NCBI GenBank assembly: GCA_963820395.1
Contig: CAWGAE010000030.1
Coordinates: 99,440 to 163,439 of the forward strand
Source of the DNA: DATFVJ01 sp963820395
Lineage (GTDB): Bacteria; Actinomycetota; Actinomycetes; Streptosporangiales; Streptosporangiaceae
Direction: 5' to 3'
DNA: 64,000 bases
Made by a program: the position numbers and the translations under genes. Below are positions 1 to 8,609 of the stretch, piece by piece (position 1 is the stretch's first letter; each line of letters starts with the position of its first letter). Below the pieces are notes generated by a model that ran no database searches, had not been told where the DNA came from, and was given only the letters and a program-made list of their open reading frames with translations.

Positions 1-1
1 C

Positions 2-580
2 GCGCTTACCCAGTGCCTGGAACCTTTCGTCTCGGTCCGGGCGAACGCGTTGACCGACTGCCTCGCGCGCGGCGGGCTGCGCCGCGCCGCGGCAGGGCTG
101 CGGCGGGCCTACGCCGACGGCATGGACGCCGAGGCGCGCGGTGACATGACCCTGTGCAGCCTGCTGGGCGGGATGGCCCTCGCCAACGCGAAGCTCGGCG
201 CGGTCCACGGGCTCGCCAGTGTCGTCGGCGCAGCCGCCGACGTGCCGCACGGCGCCGCCTGCGCCGCGCTGCTCGCACCCGTCGTAGAGGCGAACGTGCG
301 CGCGCTGCGGTCCGGGCAGCCGGGCGGCCCTGCCCTTGCCCGGTATACCGAAGCCGCGCAACTGCTGACCGGCGACCAGGGCGCCGCGATCGAGGACGGT
401 GTCGGCTGGATCCGCGAGACGGTCACCCTCCTGCGCATTCCCGGGTTGCGCGAATTCGGCGTGCGGCCGCAGGACTTCGGTGACGTCGCCGCTAAGGCGA
501 TGAAGGCAAGCAGCACGCAAGGCAATCCCGTTGTGCTGGCCGAAGATGACCTGCGCGCGATCCTCGCCGAGGCGGCGTGA
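2..580 (+). CDS. Iron-containing alcohol dehydrogenase / maleylacetate-reductase-like, C-terminal part
   Basis: The reading frame is open from base 2, so the gene begins upstream of the window. A TTG at 50 is an internal codon, not the start. The visible part is the all-helical C-terminal domain of the Fe-ADH family. It has the family pattern CLEPFVSVRANALTD at the window edge, followed by KLGAVHGLASVVG, whose His is one of the metal ligands. The usual tail follows, including a segment with PHGAACAALLAPVVEAN. These enzymes are cytoplasmic NAD(P)-dependent oxidoreductases of alcohols, or of maleylacetate in aromatic degradation. The N-terminal Rossmann half that would indicate the substrate class is outside the window. 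A convergent MarR-type gene follows on the minus strand, so no operon partner is visible downstream. Family assignment is firm; the substrate is not known. Confidence 0.85.
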   Translation, partial: ALTQCLEPFVSVRANALTDCLARGGLRRAAAGLRRAYADGMDAEARGDMTLCSLLGGMALANAKLGAVHGLASVVGAAADVPHGAACAALLAPVVEANVRALRSGQPGGPALARYTEAAQLLTGDQGAAIEDGVGWIRETVTLLRIPGLREFGVRPQDFGDVAAKAMKASSTQGNPVVLAEDDLRAILAEAA

Positions 581-632
581 GCCGCGGAGGCGCACCCCCA
601 GATCGGGGCTGACCCAGTGCGGGGCTCCGTGG

Positions 633-1148
633 TCAATCCATGCCGGACGGCGCAGGTCCGGTGGAGTCGTGCGCGCGCGATGCCCGTACCGCGGCATCTG
701 CGGCAACGGCGTCGCCGGTAACGTTGCTGCGCAGCCGGTCGAGCACGAGCCCGAGCCTGGCTATCTCTTCGTCGCCGATATCGGCACGCAACCGGGAATC
801 GAAGGCGATGGCCGCCGCGCGCAACCGGTCGAACGCCGCCCCACCGGCCTGCGTGATCTCCACCAGATGGACGCGGCGGTTGGCCGGGTCGCGCCGGCGC
901 GTGACCAGACCATCGGCGTCCATGCCGTTCAGGTGGTGGGTGAGGGTTGCTTCCCGGATTCCCACCGCCTCCGCGAGCTCGCGCTGGTTAGCAAGCCGCC
1001 GGGTCTTGAGCGAGATCAGGACCAGCCAGATGGGTACCGAGCCGCCCGCCTCGGCCAGCGCGTCGTCGAACGCGCGGCTCACTGCCTTGGCGGTGCGGGC
1101 CAGCTGAAGACCGATCGGAGGACTGATCGGCGGGCCGGGAGGCGGCAT
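633..1148 (-). CDS. MarR-family transcriptional regulator
   Basis: The gene encodes a small winged-helix regulator of about 170 residues. The centre has the MarR arrangement: helix QRELAEAVGIREATLTHHLN (recognition helix), then the wing LVTRRRDPANRRVHLVEITQ. Helices that build the dimer interface lie on both sides. A start at 1148 (MPPPG) is preferred over 1166, which would add six residues beginning MCYHCG. The gene lies 30 bases downstream of an amidohydrolase gene on the same strand, which in turn follows an acyl-CoA ligase gene. All three may be one transcript read from about 3.77 kb down to 0.63 kb. MarR proteins usually control a neighbouring enzyme or exporter in response to an aromatic or phenolic ligand. 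Control of these two enzymes is an inference from position only. Confidence 0.88.
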   Translation of the reverse strand: MPPPGPPISPPIGLQLARTAKAVSRAFDDALAEAGGSVPIWLVLISLKTRRLANQRELAEAVGIREATLTHHLNGMDADGLVTRRRDPANRRVHLVEITQAGGAAFDRLRAAAIAFDSRLRADIGDEEIARLGLVLDRLRSNVTGDAVAADAAVRASRAHDSTGPAPSGMD

Positions 1149-1177
1149 GCCGCAATGGTAGCACAACGCATAATTAT

Positions 1178-2059
1178 CTAATGTTTTGACATCGAATAAT
1201 TCGTTCGGCTAAGGCCGAGAATCCGGGCCGCGTTCGCGTGCAGCACCTGACTCACCACGTCCTCTGGCAGGCCGAGGCCTTCGAACTCGGCGAGGCATCG
1301 TTCAGGGGTCAGGAAGGGGAAGTCGCTGCCCCACACGAACCGCGTGGACAACCGTCCACGTAGCTCGGTGATCAGCTCCGGCGGGATCCGGCGCGGCGAC
1401 CAACCGGAAATGTCGATGTAGACGTTGGATTTGTGCAGGACCATGGCGACCAGCTCCATGTGCCACGGCCAGCCGAAATGCGCGGCTACCACGGTCAATT
1501 CGGGGTGGGCGGCGGCGACGGCGTCGAGCCTGATCGGCCGGGCGTAATCGAGCCGAATGCCCTGGCCCCCGGGCTGGCCGGCGCCAATTCCGCTGGTCCC
1601 GGTGTGGAACAAGGCGAGCAGACCGTGCTGCTCGCACGCGTCGAAGATCGGCGAGTAGGAGGCGTCGTCGGGGGCGAATGCCTGAAGCGACGGGTGGAAC
1701 TTCACCCCACGCAACCCGAGCCCGGCGATGTTTGCCACCTCGGCGATGGCGGCATCCCCCTTGTGCGGGTCGACACATCCGAGTCCGATGAACGCGTCAG
1801 GGTGGTCGCGGCAGGCGGCGGCGACAGTCTCGTTGGGTACCCGCGGCCGGCCGGTCGCCGTCTCAGCATCCCAGGCCAGCAGCACCGCCCTCGCCTGCAA
1901 CCGGCGGTATCGCGCGGCGAGTTGGTCCAGGGATCCCCGCTGCACTGGCGAGCGGAAGTACGCCTCTGCCGCCTCGACGTAGCCCGCCATGCTGCCGTCC
2001 AGCCAGTCGGCCGTTGGCAGGTGTACGTGGAAGTCGATGGCTCGCACGCTGCCGGTCAC
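1178..2059 (-). CDS. Amidohydrolase-family TIM-barrel protein (amidohydrolase_2)
   Basis: The N-terminal DFHVHLP gives the HxH metal ligands of the amidohydrolase barrel. Further family landmarks are LRGVKFHPS (strand 4), the His-containing LFHTGTSG, AAHFGWPWH, and near the end the catalytic Asp region WGSDFPFLTPE. About 293 residues are encoded, normal for the amidohydrolase_2 (ACMSD-like decarboxylase/hydrolase) group. A GTG at 2059, immediately before TGSVRAIDFHVH, is chosen. An upstream extension to 2173 reads as low-complexity Ala/Arg sequence and is unlikely to be translated. The gene lies between an acyl-CoA ligase (upstream) and marR (downstream) on the same strand. Decarboxylation or hydrolysis of a small aromatic or keto acid is likely, but the substrate cannot be read from the sequence. 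Confidence 0.87.
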   Translation of the reverse strand: MTGSVRAIDFHVHLPTADWLDGSMAGYVEAAEAYFRSPVQRGSLDQLAARYRRLQARAVLLAWDAETATGRPRVPNETVAAACRDHPDAFIGLGCVDPHKGDAAIAEVANIAGLGLRGVKFHPSLQAFAPDDASYSPIFDACEQHGLLALFHTGTSGIGAGQPGGQGIRLDYARPIRLDAVAAAHPELTVVAAHFGWPWHMELVAMVLHKSNVYIDISGWSPRRIPPELITELRGRLSTRFVWGSDFPFLTPERCLAEFEGLGLPEDVVSQVLHANAARILGLSRTNYSMSKH

Positions 2060-2118
2060 AGGGCGATCATAGGGCGGTGATGGGTCAGCCCGACGTCGCG
2101 GCCTCAGGGCGGTGGCAA

Positions 2119-2146
2119 GGAATTTATCCTGAACGGCTGCCGCTGC
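2119..2146 (+). repeat. Dispersed palindrome-type repeat, partial copy
   Basis: The sequence TTTATCCTGAACGGCTGCCG lies in the gap between the ligase and amidohydrolase genes. It shares the core AACGGCTGCCG with copies near 31.48, 52.72 and, inverted, 56.52 kb. This copy has only one arm. Confidence 0.4.
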
Positions 2147-2196
2147 GTGGCACGTCCGCTGCCCGCATGGCACAACCGGGGTCAGGCCCGGGCCAC

Positions 2197-3768
2197 CTAC
2201 TGGCGCGCGAGATTCGGGGAGCCGGAACGCAGGACGAACTTCTGGATCTTACCCGTCGCCGTCTTAGGCAGCTCCGCCACGAAGCTTACCCCGCGCGGGG
2301 CCTTGAAGTGCGCCAGCCGGTCGCGGGCGAACGCGATGATCTCCTCCTCGGTTGCCTGCTCGCCGTCGCGCAGCACCACGAACGCATACGGCGCCTCGCC
2401 CCACCTCGTGTCCGCCAGCCCCACGATCGCGGCCTCCGCGACGGCCGGGTGGCGTAGCAGCACACCCTCTACCTCCACCGAGGAGATGTTCTCGCCGCCG
2501 CTGATGATTACGTCCTTGATCCGGTCGCGGATCTCGACGTAGCCGTCGGGGTGAACCACCGCCACGTCCCCGCTGTGGAACCAGCCATCGCCCATTACCT
2601 GCTTGGTCGCGTCCGGGTCGCGGTAGTAGCCCGCCATGACCGCGTTCCCCCGCACCACGATCTCACCCATTGTCTGCCCATCGGCGGCGACCTCACTCCC
2701 CACTTCATCGACCACGCGCAGCTCACCCGACGTAAGCAGCTCAACGCCCTGCCGCGCCTTCACCACAGCCCGGTCGGCGGGCGTCAGCGCCTCGTGCTCG
2801 GGCAGCGGCGCGCAGATGGTGATGAACGGTGCCGTCTCGGTGAGCCCGTACACCTGGGTGACTTCCCAGCCAAGCTCCCCCTCCAGACGCTCGATGGTAG
2901 CCGCCGCCGGCGGAGCCCCGGCCGTTACCACGTGCACCCCGGCGGGTACCTCTCCCCGCGCCTCAGCCGAGGCGTTCGCGAGCGAGATCAGCACGGTAGG
3001 CGCGGCGCAAAGCCAGCTCACCCGCTCCTCGCGGATCAGCCCGAAGACAGCCGCCGGATCGATCTTGCGCAGGCAGACATGCACTCCCGCCGCGGCCGTC
3101 ACGGACCAGGTGTACGTCCAGCCGTTCGCGTGGAACATCGGCAGCGTCCACAGGTAGCGTTCGCCGACCCCGATCGGCAGGTGCAACAGGGTACCGATGG
3201 TGTTGATTGCCGCGTTGCGGTGGGTGATCATAACGCCCTTGGGGCGTGCGGTGGTGCCGCTGGTGTAGTTGATGGTGAGCAGGTCCCGCTCACCGATCTC
3301 CGGCCGCTCGAAACCAGGCGAGGCGGTGGCCACCTCCGCCGGATAGTCGACCCAGCCGGCCCGCGCCCCGTCGAATGCCACAAAGTGCCGCACCTGCGGC
3401 ATCTGGTCGCGGACGCCGTCCACCGCGTCCAGATAGTCACTGTCAACGCAGACGACGGTGGCCCCGGAGTGGTCCACGATGTAGGCGAACTCAGCCGCGG
3501 CGAGCCGGTAGTTTATCGGCACCAGCACCGCGCCGATCTGCGGCACCGCGTAGAAGGACTCCAGTTGTGCATGCGTGTTGGGCGCGATGGTAGCCACCCG
3601 GTCACCCCGCTCGACACCCATGCTCGCCAGCGCCGACGCCCACCGGTCGCAGCGGTCGAAGAACTGTTCATAGCTCAGCCGCAGGTCCCCGTCGACCACC
3701 GCCTCCCGGTGACCATGCAGGCGGCGGGTGCGGCGGGCGAACTCCAGCGGCGTGAGCGGCACTTCCAT
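2197..3768 (-). CDS. AMP-forming acyl-CoA synthetase / ligase (ANL superfamily)
   Basis: This is a complete 523-residue adenylate-forming enzyme that activates a carboxylic acid with ATP and CoA in the cytoplasm. The P-loop-like signature NYTSGTTARPKGVMITHRN lies around residues 165-185. The A5-type motif QVYGLTETAPF, the Asp motif WFHSGDVAVVHPDGY, the hinge RIKDVIISGGENIS and the C-terminal catalytic Lys in PKTATGKIQKF are all present. The overall pattern resembles medium/long-chain fatty acyl-CoA or aryl-acid ligases. An ATG at 3768 fits the usual N terminus (PLTPLEFARRTRRLHG). The gene is probably co-transcribed with the amidohydrolase and MarR genes downstream. The substrate is unknown; a small aromatic or branched acid would fit with the amidohydrolase. 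Confidence 0.92.
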   Translation of the reverse strand: MEVPLTPLEFARRTRRLHGHREAVVDGDLRLSYEQFFDRCDRWASALASMGVERGDRVATIAPNTHAQLESFYAVPQIGAVLVPINYRLAAAEFAYIVDHSGATVVCVDSDYLDAVDGVRDQMPQVRHFVAFDGARAGWVDYPAEVATASPGFERPEIGERDLLTINYTSGTTARPKGVMITHRNAAINTIGTLLHLPIGVGERYLWTLPMFHANGWTYTWSVTAAAGVHVCLRKIDPAAVFGLIREERVSWLCAAPTVLISLANASAEARGEVPAGVHVVTAGAPPAAATIERLEGELGWEVTQVYGLTETAPFITICAPLPEHEALTPADRAVVKARQGVELLTSGELRVVDEVGSEVAADGQTMGEIVVRGNAVMAGYYRDPDATKQVMGDGWFHSGDVAVVHPDGYVEIRDRIKDVIISGGENISSVEVEGVLLRHPAVAEAAIVGLADTRWGEAPYAFVVLRDGEQATEEEIIAFARDRLAHFKAPRGVSFVAELPKTATGKIQKFVLRSGSPNLARQ

Positions 3769-3832
3769 GATGACACGCTATTACCACCGGAACGTTTGCA
3801 CGAGTGCGGCTGCAGCGCTGATGGCTCCGGTA

Positions 3833-4309
3833 CTACGCGGTCCCGTGCGGGGTGAACGAGCGGCCCAGCAGCCGCCGCAGCCGGGAATGCTCCGGCGGAT
3901 CCATGTTGAGCATCATCCGGCGGACGAAGGCGAGCGCCTCCGGTGTCGCCGGGTCGCGGATCTGCGTCCCGCCGCGAGAGGAAGAGAACAGCCGCGGCCG
4001 CTTCAGGACCGATTCGACATCGGCGTGAGGGAGCACAAGCCAGAAGCCCGGACCGCGCGGCCAGCCGAGAACGGGAATCTCGTCCACCCAGACGACCGGC
4101 CGATCCGGGCGGAGCCGGTCAAGCGCGCCGTAGGGCACTCCGCCGAGGTAGGTCACGGGATCGAAAACGACCTCGGTGTCGGGCCGCGCGTTCCCCGGTT
4201 GTAGCCGCTCGGCCCGCCGCCTGCACGGATGCGCCAGGCTGGCGGGGCTCACGGGGCGCGGACGTGAACGTGTCTCCCGGGGGATGGCCGATCCGTGGAA
4301 CGCGGGCAT
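3833..4309 (-). pseudogene. Cytochrome P450, N-terminal remnant
   Basis: The frame carries a recognisable P450 N-terminal part: DPVTYLGGVPYGALDRLR, then WLVLPHADVESVLKRPRLFS, and the helix-C region MLNMDPPEHSRLRRLLGRSF. In intact enzymes of about 400 residues these lie within the first 110 residues. Here the frame stops right after RSFTPHGTA, so the I-helix, ExxR and haem-binding Cys are absent. No continuation in any frame was found in the 65 bases before the ligase start. The upstream boundary is uncertain because residues before about NARPDTEVVFDP are not conserved. This is a truncated gene without P450 activity, probably left by a deletion that brought the acyl-CoA ligase next to it. Confidence 0.72.
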
Positions 4310-4331
4310 ACACTCTGCGAAAGGTGGTGAC

Positions 4332-4574
4332 ATGGACGAAAACGCCAGCCGGTTCCTCGGCCTGATCCACGGCCTCGACGAGATCACTGACACCATCACC
4401 GCGGAGCGGGCGCACATCCAGTTCGATGAGACCACCCTCCAGGTGTTCTGGAAACAGTGGCCGGGCGTATCCGCCTGGGCCGGGTCGCTGTGGAGGATGC
4501 TCTCGGAGGAGCTGGAAGGGCTCGCTGCTCCGCAGGGCGGTGCCGAACTCGATGAGGTCGGGGACAGTGGCTGA
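4332..4574 (+). CDS. Small hypothetical protein (80 aa) preceding a CBS-domain gene
   Basis: The ATG at 4332 has a good ribosome-binding site (AAAGGTGG, about 6-13 bases upstream). The product starts MDENASRFLGLIHGLDEIT and is acidic, soluble and Trp-rich in the middle (VFWKQWPGVSAWAGSLW), with no membrane segment. Its stop codon overlaps the GTG of the next gene, so the two are almost certainly translated together. I do not recognise the family. The partner (a CBS-pair protein) and the nearby flavin split-barrel protein suggest a small stress or redox-sensing group of the kind common in actinomycete dormancy regions; this is an inference. Confidence 0.6.
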   Translation: MDENASRFLGLIHGLDEITDTITAERAHIQFDETTLQVFWKQWPGVSAWAGSLWRMLSEELEGLAAPQGGAELDEVGDSG

Positions 4575-5040
4575 GGGCTCGCCCGGGGGAGGCGGCACCC
4601 CCGCGGCGACCGTGCGAGAGCTCATCCACACCAGCGTCGTGACGGCTACTCCGGAGACCACGGTAGCGAGCGCTGCCGCCGCCATGGTCAAGGCAAGAGT
4701 AGGCTCTACCGTCGTCGTACAGTCGTCGTTCCTGGCCGGGATCTTGACCAAGTGGGACGTCCTGCGGGCGACCGCCTCGGGTGAGGACCCCTCCGGCTCG
4801 ATGGTCTCTGAGTGGATGACCCGCGACCCGCAAGCGGTGAACCCTGACACGCCGCTGGAAGATGCCACTCGGGTCATGATGCTGCACGGATTCCACCACC
4901 TGCCAGTGGTGGAAGGCAAGGAACTGCTCGGCGTGATCAGGCTCCGCGACCTGCTCGCGGCAAGGATCCGCCGTCCGGCGGTACCCGCCGCGGCACCGGC
5001 AGAAGCGGCTGACGAGGTGCCTGCCGGGGGCGCCGGCTGA
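4567..5040 (+). CDS. CBS-domain-pair protein
   Basis: The protein contains two CBS motifs in tandem. The first starts VRELIHTSVVTATPETTVAS and ends FLAGILTKWDVLRA. The second starts VSEWMTRDPQAVNPDTPLED and ends LLGVIRLRDLLAAR. A CBS pair forms a Bateman module that binds adenine nucleotides (AMP, ATP, SAM). Nothing catalytic is attached, so this is a free-standing regulatory module of about 157 residues. The start is GTG 4567, which overlaps the stop of the preceding small gene; an in-frame ATG at 4552 would add five residues. The Ala/Pro-rich tail is probably disordered. It is likely co-expressed with the upstream 80-residue protein. Confidence 0.88.
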   Translation: MAEGSPGGGGTPAATVRELIHTSVVTATPETTVASAAAAMVKARVGSTVVVQSSFLAGILTKWDVLRATASGEDPSGSMVSEWMTRDPQAVNPDTPLEDATRVMMLHGFHHLPVVEGKELLGVIRLRDLLAARIRRPAVPAAAPAEAADEVPAGGAG

Positions 5041-5186
5041 TCGTGCCACCCTGCGTGGTCGATGACGAGACCGGGGGCGATCGGGCACACTGGAACGTCT
5101 TTGCCGGACGCGATTAGATGGCACAGCGCCGGGAATTTCCTTGGTCTCGATGGCGTCCGCCCGCCCGCACCTGAACAGGATGACTC

Positions 5187-5678
5187 ATGCCTGATCACAC
5201 GACCGGCAACGCTCACGGCAGCTCGGCCCAGCCCGGGCCGGGACATGACCCGGCGACCCGGCAGCCGGTGCTTGAACGGCTGGATGAGGCCGAGTGCCTG
5301 CGGCTGATCTCGCCGGGTGGCCTCGGCCGGCTCGCGTACTCCGGCCGGTTCGGCTTGACGGTGCTTCCGGTCAACTACAAGCTGCACGAGGCAACCATCG
5401 TGTTCCGCACCGCGCAGGACAGCCCGACGGACGAGGACCTCCGCACCGGAATCAAAGACGCCGAGTACAGCGTGGCCTTCGAGATCGACGAGATTGACCT
5501 TGCCGCACGGGAAGGGTGGAGCGTCCTCATCCAAGGTTCGGCACACCATGTGGAATCAGCGGCCGAGCGGGCATCGGTGCTGGAGGCGGGCGTCGAACCA
5601 TGGGCAGGCGGAACCAGGGAGCTTTTCGTTCGCATCACCCCAACGCGCGTCACCGGTCGGCGGATCCGCCGGATATGA
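5187..5678 (+). CDS. Pyridoxamine-5'-phosphate-oxidase-family (flavin split-barrel) protein
   Basis: The protein of 163 residues has the short split-barrel pattern of the PNPOx-like family. It contains LDEAECLRLISPGGLGRLAY, then LPVNYKLHEATIVFRTA (a strand pair that usually contacts FMN), and VAFEIDEIDLAAREGWSVLIQG. It ends ITPTRVTGRRI. Members bind FMN or F420, or sometimes haem, and are frequent in actinomycete stress and dormancy regions. The first 20 residues are polar and not conserved. A start at ATG 5187 is used. It follows the CBS gene by about 150 bases on the same strand. Cofactor and substrate cannot be told from the sequence. Confidence 0.85.
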   Translation: MPDHTTGNAHGSSAQPGPGHDPATRQPVLERLDEAECLRLISPGGLGRLAYSGRFGLTVLPVNYKLHEATIVFRTAQDSPTDEDLRTGIKDAEYSVAFEIDEIDLAAREGWSVLIQGSAHHVESAAERASVLEAGVEPWAGGTRELFVRITPTRVTGRRIRRI

Positions 5679-5752
5679 CATATCGGTGACCGGCCGGCGA
5701 GGACCCGTCACCCGGGCGCGATCGCGGCCAGGGCCTCCGGCAGGAACAGGGG

Positions 5753-6737
5753 ATGTCCGGCCCGGTGGTCTCCAGGGTCGGCCTCGGCCTGATGGGGATG
5801 TCGGGAGTCTATGGACCCGCGGACGAGACCGAGAGCGTCGCGACGATCCATGCGGCTCTGGACGCTGGGATCACGCTGCTTGGACACGGCTGACTTCTAC
5901 GGCATGGGGCACAACGAGCTGCTGCTGCGCCAGGCGCTGACGGGGCGGCGGCGTGCGGGCGTGTTCGTCCAGGTGAAGTTCGGCGCTCACCGCGATCCGA
6001 GGGGCGCTTTCCTCGGCTACGACGCCAGGCCGGCGGCGGTGAAGACCTGGCTCGCCTACACGCTCCAGCGGCTGGGTACGGAGTACGTGGATCTGTACCA
6101 GCCCGCACGGCTGGACCCCGCCGTTCCCATCGAGGACACGGTCGGCGCCATCGCCGAACTCATCCAGGCAGGCTACGTGCGTCACGTCGGCCTGTCGGAG
6201 ATGGGTGCCGACACCATCCGCCGGGCACACGCCGTGTACCCGATCACCGCGCTGCAGATCGAATACTCGCTGGTGAGCCGGGGTATCGAGGCAGAAATCT
6301 TGCCCACGGTCCGTGAGCTGGGCATCGGTGTAACCGCTTACGGGGTGCTGTCGCGGGGCCTGCTCGACACCCCTACCGCGCGATCCGTCGGCGCCTCCGA
6401 TCCGCGCGCCCGCTTTCCCCGTTTCCAGGGCGAGAACCTGGCACGCAACCGCGAGCTCGCGGCGGAACTGGCGAAGGTCGCGCTGAAGATGGGCGCGACA
6501 GCCGCGCAGGTCGCCCTCGCGTGGGTGCTGTCCCGCGGCATGGATGTCATTCCGCTGATCGGCACCAAGGGAAGGCAGCGGCTCCGGGAGTCGATCGGCG
6601 CGCTCGATCTCGTGCTTACCGAGGCCGATCTGGCCGGCATCGAAGCCGCGATACCGGCTGATCGGGTGGCGGGGAGCCGTTACGACGCAGCGCAGATGGC
6701 GGTCCTCGACAGTGAACGGCGGAGACCGGCCTCCTGA
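5753..6737 (+). pseudogene. Aldo/keto reductase interrupted by a single-base frameshift
   Basis: The gene starts at ATG 5753 (MSGPVVSRVGLGLMGMSGVY), with an AGGGG element just upstream. It runs in frame to ITLL and then reads GHG-stop at about 5893. The continuation is in the next frame from 5883 (DTADFYGMGHNELLLRQAL), to the end at 6737. Removing one G from the pair at 5882-5883 rejoins them as GITLLDTADFYGMGHN, exactly as in the family, with the catalytic Asp and Tyr of the Asp-Tyr-Lys-His set. The rest is complete: QVKFGAHR (catalytic Lys), DLYQPARLDP, HVGLSEMGADTIRRAH and a normal NADPH-binding C terminus. Without the extra base the enzyme would be about 327 residues. Either a recent pseudogene or a sequencing error is possible. 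Confidence 0.85.
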
Positions 6738-6907
6738 GGCGCCTCCTGAGGCAAGGGACCACCGTGGCGGTCCCGGTCCAACTTCCGGAGATCTGGGGCT
6801 GTGGCGTGCGGGCACGCCAAGCGTCCATGCACCCCAACGTGATAGCTACGATATTAGGGATGAATCATCTCGACCTAGCGTAACCGGGCGCGGCCAGCGG
6901 AGGTAAC

Positions 6908-7105
6908 ATGCATATCGGATCGGCGCTGCTCGTCGTGTGGCTAATCATCGGCGCCTTCGCCGCGGGCCAGCGTCATTACTACAACGATTCCGCCATAAAC
7001 TGTAACAAAGCGGCCACGATCGCCGTGACAATAGTCGCGGGCCCGCTTAACTACCTCGGCATGAATCCGAAGATTTCGTGTAAAACGCCGCAGCCCAGCA
7101 AGTGA
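6908..7105 (+). CDS. Small single-helix membrane protein, paralogue of the one at 62.4 kb
   Basis: This 65-residue protein starts MHIGSALLVVWLIIGAFAAG, one hydrophobic helix at the extreme N terminus. A Tyr-rich loop follows, then a second mildly hydrophobic stretch TIAVTIVAGPLNYLG, and a short polar end. Cys occurs at NCNKAAT and ISCKTPQ, so an extracytoplasmic disulfide is possible. A strong GGAGG lies 6 bases before the ATG. A protein of the same length and about two-thirds identity is encoded at 62413-62610. Similar small proteins of unknown function occur in actinomycetes. It stands alone between the damaged aldo/keto reductase and a convergent gene. Confidence 0.75.
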   Translation: MHIGSALLVVWLIIGAFAAGQRHYYNDSAINCNKAATIAVTIVAGPLNYLGMNPKISCKTPQPSK

Positions 7106-7205
7106 TTCGGGCGACCAAGTGAATCGGGCGAGCGGGGCCCCGCAAGCGGGCAGCGAGCCGGGAACCCGCTCGCCTGGCGCGACCGGGCTGCGGTGTGGTC
7201 ACCGG

Positions 7206-8507
7206 CTATAGCCCATACCTCTCGATGAAGCTCCTCGCCCGTGAGTAACCAGCGTCTTCGGCGTGCTCGAGCCAGCGGCGGGCCTCGGCAAGGTTGCCGA
7301 GCTGCCCGTTGGTGATGCCAGCGAGGAACATGCCGTTGGCGTCCCCCATAGCCGCGGCCCGCTCCTGCATCGCGAGGGCCCGGTGCAGCACGGCTTGATC
7401 GCCGGGGTTGGCCTGCACCAGGAGCTGGCTGTACCGGACCAGGCAGAAGGGGTGTCCCGCGTCGGCGCCGAGGCGGGACCAGTCCAGCGCTGCCTGCGCA
7501 TCGCCGGCGTCCTCGGCCAGCTGAGTCAGCGCGGCGAAGCCCCTGCTGTCGCCGAGCTCGGCGAGCTTACCAAACCACTCATTGGCGAGCGGCAGGTTCC
7601 CGTCCCGGATGGCGCGCGCGGCGAGGTTACTCGCTGCGTCCGTGTGGCCGGCCGCGGCGGCCGATTCCCACCAGTACGTGCTCGCGGCCGTGCGGCCAAG
7701 GTCGTTGTTGAGACAGCCGGCATCGAACATCGCGCCGACGTCGCCGAGCCGGGCGGCCTGCTCGTAATGCGCCACAGCAGCCTGCTTCTCGCCCCGCATA
7801 TCCGCGGCGAAGCCTCGGGCTCGCGCCTGGCTCGCGGCGTCTCCGGCGCCAGCCTCAGCAATGACGTTCTCCACGGCGGCGGTGGAGGCGGCGTCTTCCT
7901 GTCGGTAGGCAGCGCTCTGCTGCGCGGGGACGGGTGGGCTGACCGGTGCCTGTGGGGTGCCGGTCTGCGGGGTGCCGGTCGCCACACCGATCGGGTGGGA
8001 CATGAAGAAAGCCCGCAGGTCAGCAGCGGTTTTGTTCGGCGGTGCCACAGCTGCGCAGAAGTGCGTAAACATGTCACCCTCGAAGAAGCGCCCGAGTGTC
8101 TCGTCGCCACCCATGGACACGGGTTGCCAGCCATGCTTCTTGCAGACCGTCAGGGCTAGCCGGAGCTGTTTGCGCGCCTGGTAGGTCAGCGTGACCCCAT
8201 CCGGTGGTGTGGCCGTGGACGCGAACAGCACGCCGAGGACGGCTCCCGGCAGGTCAGCTGCCGCCAAGATGCCGTCCCCGTAGAGGTGATGGCGCAGAGC
8301 CTGGCACATGAGCGCGCCCGCGCGGATCATCGAGTAGTATTCGTCACTTGCGTCGTAGGTCTGCTGACCGAATCTCCAGGCCGCAAGATCGGCGGCTGGG
8401 TCCAGCTCGTCGGCGGGCCACTCGCGGCGGATCATCCCCAGATCAGACCAGTCGACCGAGGAGACCGGTGGCGCGGATCGAGGTGGTGGCGCTTTCTTGC
8501 GGAACAT
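7206..8507 (-). CDS. Sel1/TPR-like repeat protein
   Basis: ATG 8507 (MFRKKAPPPRS) has AAAGGA upstream and is preferred over a longer frame reaching 8672. The product has about 433 residues. Residues 1-190 form a globular N-terminal part of unknown family, followed by a Pro/Gln-rich linker (TGTPQTGTPQAPVSPPVPAQ). The C-terminal half is made of about six Sel1/TPR-type helix pairs, for example AVAHYEQAARLGDVGAMFDA, WWESAAAAGHTDAASNLA and WLEHAEDAGYSRARSF. Such solenoids act as protein-protein scaffolds. There is no signal peptide and no membrane helix, so it is probably cytoplasmic. A partner is not evident from the neighbours. Confidence 0.82.
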   Translation of the reverse strand: MFRKKAPPPRSAPPVSSVDWSDLGMIRREWPADELDPAADLAAWRFGQQTYDASDEYYSMIRAGALMCQALRHHLYGDGILAAADLPGAVLGVLFASTATPPDGVTLTYQARKQLRLALTVCKKHGWQPVSMGGDETLGRFFEGDMFTHFCAAVAPPNKTAADLRAFFMSHPIGVATGTPQTGTPQAPVSPPVPAQQSAAYRQEDAASTAAVENVIAEAGAGDAASQARARGFAADMRGEKQAAVAHYEQAARLGDVGAMFDAGCLNNDLGRTAASTYWWESAAAAGHTDAASNLAARAIRDGNLPLANEWFGKLAELGDSRGFAALTQLAEDAGDAQAALDWSRLGADAGHPFCLVRYSQLLVQANPGDQAVLHRALAMQERAAAMGDANGMFLAGITNGQLGNLAEARRWLEHAEDAGYSRARSFIERYGL

Positions 8508-8609
8508 GGTGGTCCTTTCGTCAGCCAGGTCACAAAGCTGCCGTCGCTGGTACCGGCCCCGGAATAACACGCAGCAAACCCCCGAACGGCTTAATCGCGA
8601 CTGATTAGC

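Noticed and set aside
4119..5549. A 476-codon minus-strand open frame over the CBS and flavin-barrel genes
   Set aside because: It has no family likeness, and the plus-strand genes under it have clear motifs and ribosome-binding sites. It is an antisense shadow of high-GC coding sequence.
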